DNA from: Pseudomonadota bacterium
GTDB lineage: Bacteria; Pseudomonadota; Gammaproteobacteria; Steroidobacterales; Steroidobacteraceae
Direction: 5' to 3'
DNA: 23,612 nucleotides
NCBI GenBank assembly: GCA_023391335.1
Contig: JAEWBG010000053.1
Location: forward strand, 1 to 23,612
The notes under the pieces: model-generated
The model's input: only the letters and a program-made list of their open reading frames with translations
What the model was told of the DNA's origin: nothing
The model's database searches: none
In this document: positions 22,776 through 23,612 of the stretch, piece by piece
Layout of the letters: each line of letters opens with the position of its first letter
How positions within the stretch are numbered: the stretch's first letter is position 1
Made by a program: the position numbers and the translations under genes

Positions 22776-23531
22776 ATGAAGGCTTCATTCGGTCAGCGGT
22801 TTTTGGTCCTCTACTCAGGCGCATTGACGCTCGCGGTCTGCGTGGCGCTCTTGAGCGGCTTTGCAAATCTACATGGTCCGCGCTTTGACACCATCACCGT
22901 TCAACGCATCAACATCGTCGAACCTGACGGCACGTTGCGCATGGTGCTCTCGAACAACTCGCGCATTCCGGCGGTCGTGATGCACGGGAAGGAATATCCC
23001 GACTTCGGGGGACGCAAGCCTTCAACGGCCGCGGGCATACTTTTCTACGATGCCGAAGGGTCGGAAAGCGGCGGGTTGACGTTTGGTGGGCGCAAAGATG
23101 CGCAAGGTGCGATCACGCGATTCGGGCATCTCAGCTTCGACCGCTACGACCAGGATCAAATGTTCACGATCGATGCCGTCGACGACGGGACCAATCATCG
23201 CTCGGCGATTCAGATGATCGATCAACCCAATTGGTCGATCGTGGATTATCTCGAGCTGCGGCAGCGAATTCAGAATTTGCCGGAGGCCGAGCAGCAGGCT
23301 CAGCTTCAAGAGTTCTTCAACACTCACCCAACCGATGGCGCGGGTGTTCGCACGAAGCTCAGCAACGAGAACTATCCGGACGCACCGGCAAGCAGTCGCA
23401 ATGCGTTGCACTTCTTCGATCGCACCAACGCCGAAAGACTGGAAGCCGGGCTCGACAACAATAGCGATCCTGCACTCGAGATCAGAGATCAGAACGGCAA
23501 TCTAGTGCAGCGCGTACCGCCAGCGCAGTGA
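22776..23531 (+). CDS. Membrane-anchored periplasmic protein of unknown function
   Basis: This 251-residue protein has a strong ribosome site, AAGGAG, seven bases before the ATG. One N-terminal membrane segment (about 9-30) is followed by a soluble part. The body has a pattern of short beta elements: ITVQRINIVEPDGTLRMVLSN, GILFYDAEGSESGGLTFGG and GHLSFDRYDQDQ. The motif of the first, V..INIVEPDG..R.V.S, partly recurs near the end as LEAGLDNNSDPALEIRDQNG. I do not recognise a named family or catalytic motif. An alternative is that the N-terminal segment is a signal peptide. No partner gene is visible before the window ends. Confidence 0.8.
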   Translation: MKASFGQRFLVLYSGALTLAVCVALLSGFANLHGPRFDTITVQRINIVEPDGTLRMVLSNNSRIPAVVMHGKEYPDFGGRKPSTAAGILFYDAEGSESGGLTFGGRKDAQGAITRFGHLSFDRYDQDQMFTIDAVDDGTNHRSAIQMIDQPNWSIVDYLELRQRIQNLPEAEQQAQLQEFFNTHPTDGAGVRTKLSNENYPDAPASSRNALHFFDRTNAERLEAGLDNNSDPALEIRDQNGNLVQRVPPAQ

Positions 23532-23612
23532 TATGCAGCGCTCAGCTCGAAGACGAAGAGTCGCCACGGAGAAAAAACTCTAGCAAGTAGAGCGGTGGCC
23601 AGCCGTGAGGGC

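Overview
The window reads as a chromosomal stretch of a Gram-negative proteobacterium. It has lipoproteins with lipobox cysteines, secreted hydrolases, an ECF sigma factor, an orphan ModA and a very large hybrid histidine kinase. Fairly GC-rich coding sequence, polysaccharide genes and dense intergenic repeats fit a gammaproteobacterium of the Xanthomonadales/Steroidobacterales kind. That placement is an impression from gene style, not a computed result.

Layout. 1-891: the C-terminal part of a Y1-type (IS200/REP-associated) transposase cut by the window edge, then short direct repeats and an N-terminal shard of the same transposase family. 892-2047: an ECF sigma factor and an overlapping four-helix membrane protein (minus strand). 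2418-4099: a YadG/YadH-type ABC exporter. 4112-5790: an Fpg/Nei-type DNA glycosylase flanked on both sides, and invaded at its 3' end, by arrays of tiny hairpins. 5904-8084: a secreted GH3 beta-glycosidase with a clear terminator. 8160-9270: a 60-residue SWIM-like protein divergent from a solitary modA. 9494-13867: a 1457-residue hybrid sensor kinase with a repetitive periplasmic sensor. 13866-14313: a repeat-dense intergenic region. 14317-15870: a lipoprotein alpha/beta hydrolase. 16038-20185: a GIY-YIG-like protein, a small K+-channel-like protein, an MFS transporter and a GH43 beta-xylosidase, all on the plus strand. 20208-21188: a convergent secreted acetylesterase-like hydrolase. 21283-22460: a DCDD-repeat lipoprotein and a small secreted protein. 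22776-23531: a membrane-anchored protein of unknown function.

Function. The MFS transporter, GH43 enzyme and secreted esterase form a plausible hemicellulose (acetylated xylan oligosaccharide) module: deacetylation outside, import, and cytoplasmic hydrolysis. The GH3 enzyme could add periplasmic or extracellular glycosidase activity.

Most unusual signal. Four intergenic or gene-terminal arrays (about 4133-4404, 5244-5327, 5485-5776 and 14091-14189) are built from very short perfect hairpins. Stems are 3-7 bp and loops mostly 3-4 nt. The hairpins are separated by pyrimidine-rich linkers (YTYCCY on one strand) that are very often exactly 6 nt. Stem sequences differ from unit to unit but stay perfectly paired. 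Where two arrays can be aligned, homologous stems have changed on both sides together. I know of no named repeat family with this design. One array is translated as the basic C-terminal tail of the DNA glycosylase. A second signal is a cluster of four different heptanucleotide repeat arrays around the fourth hairpin array.
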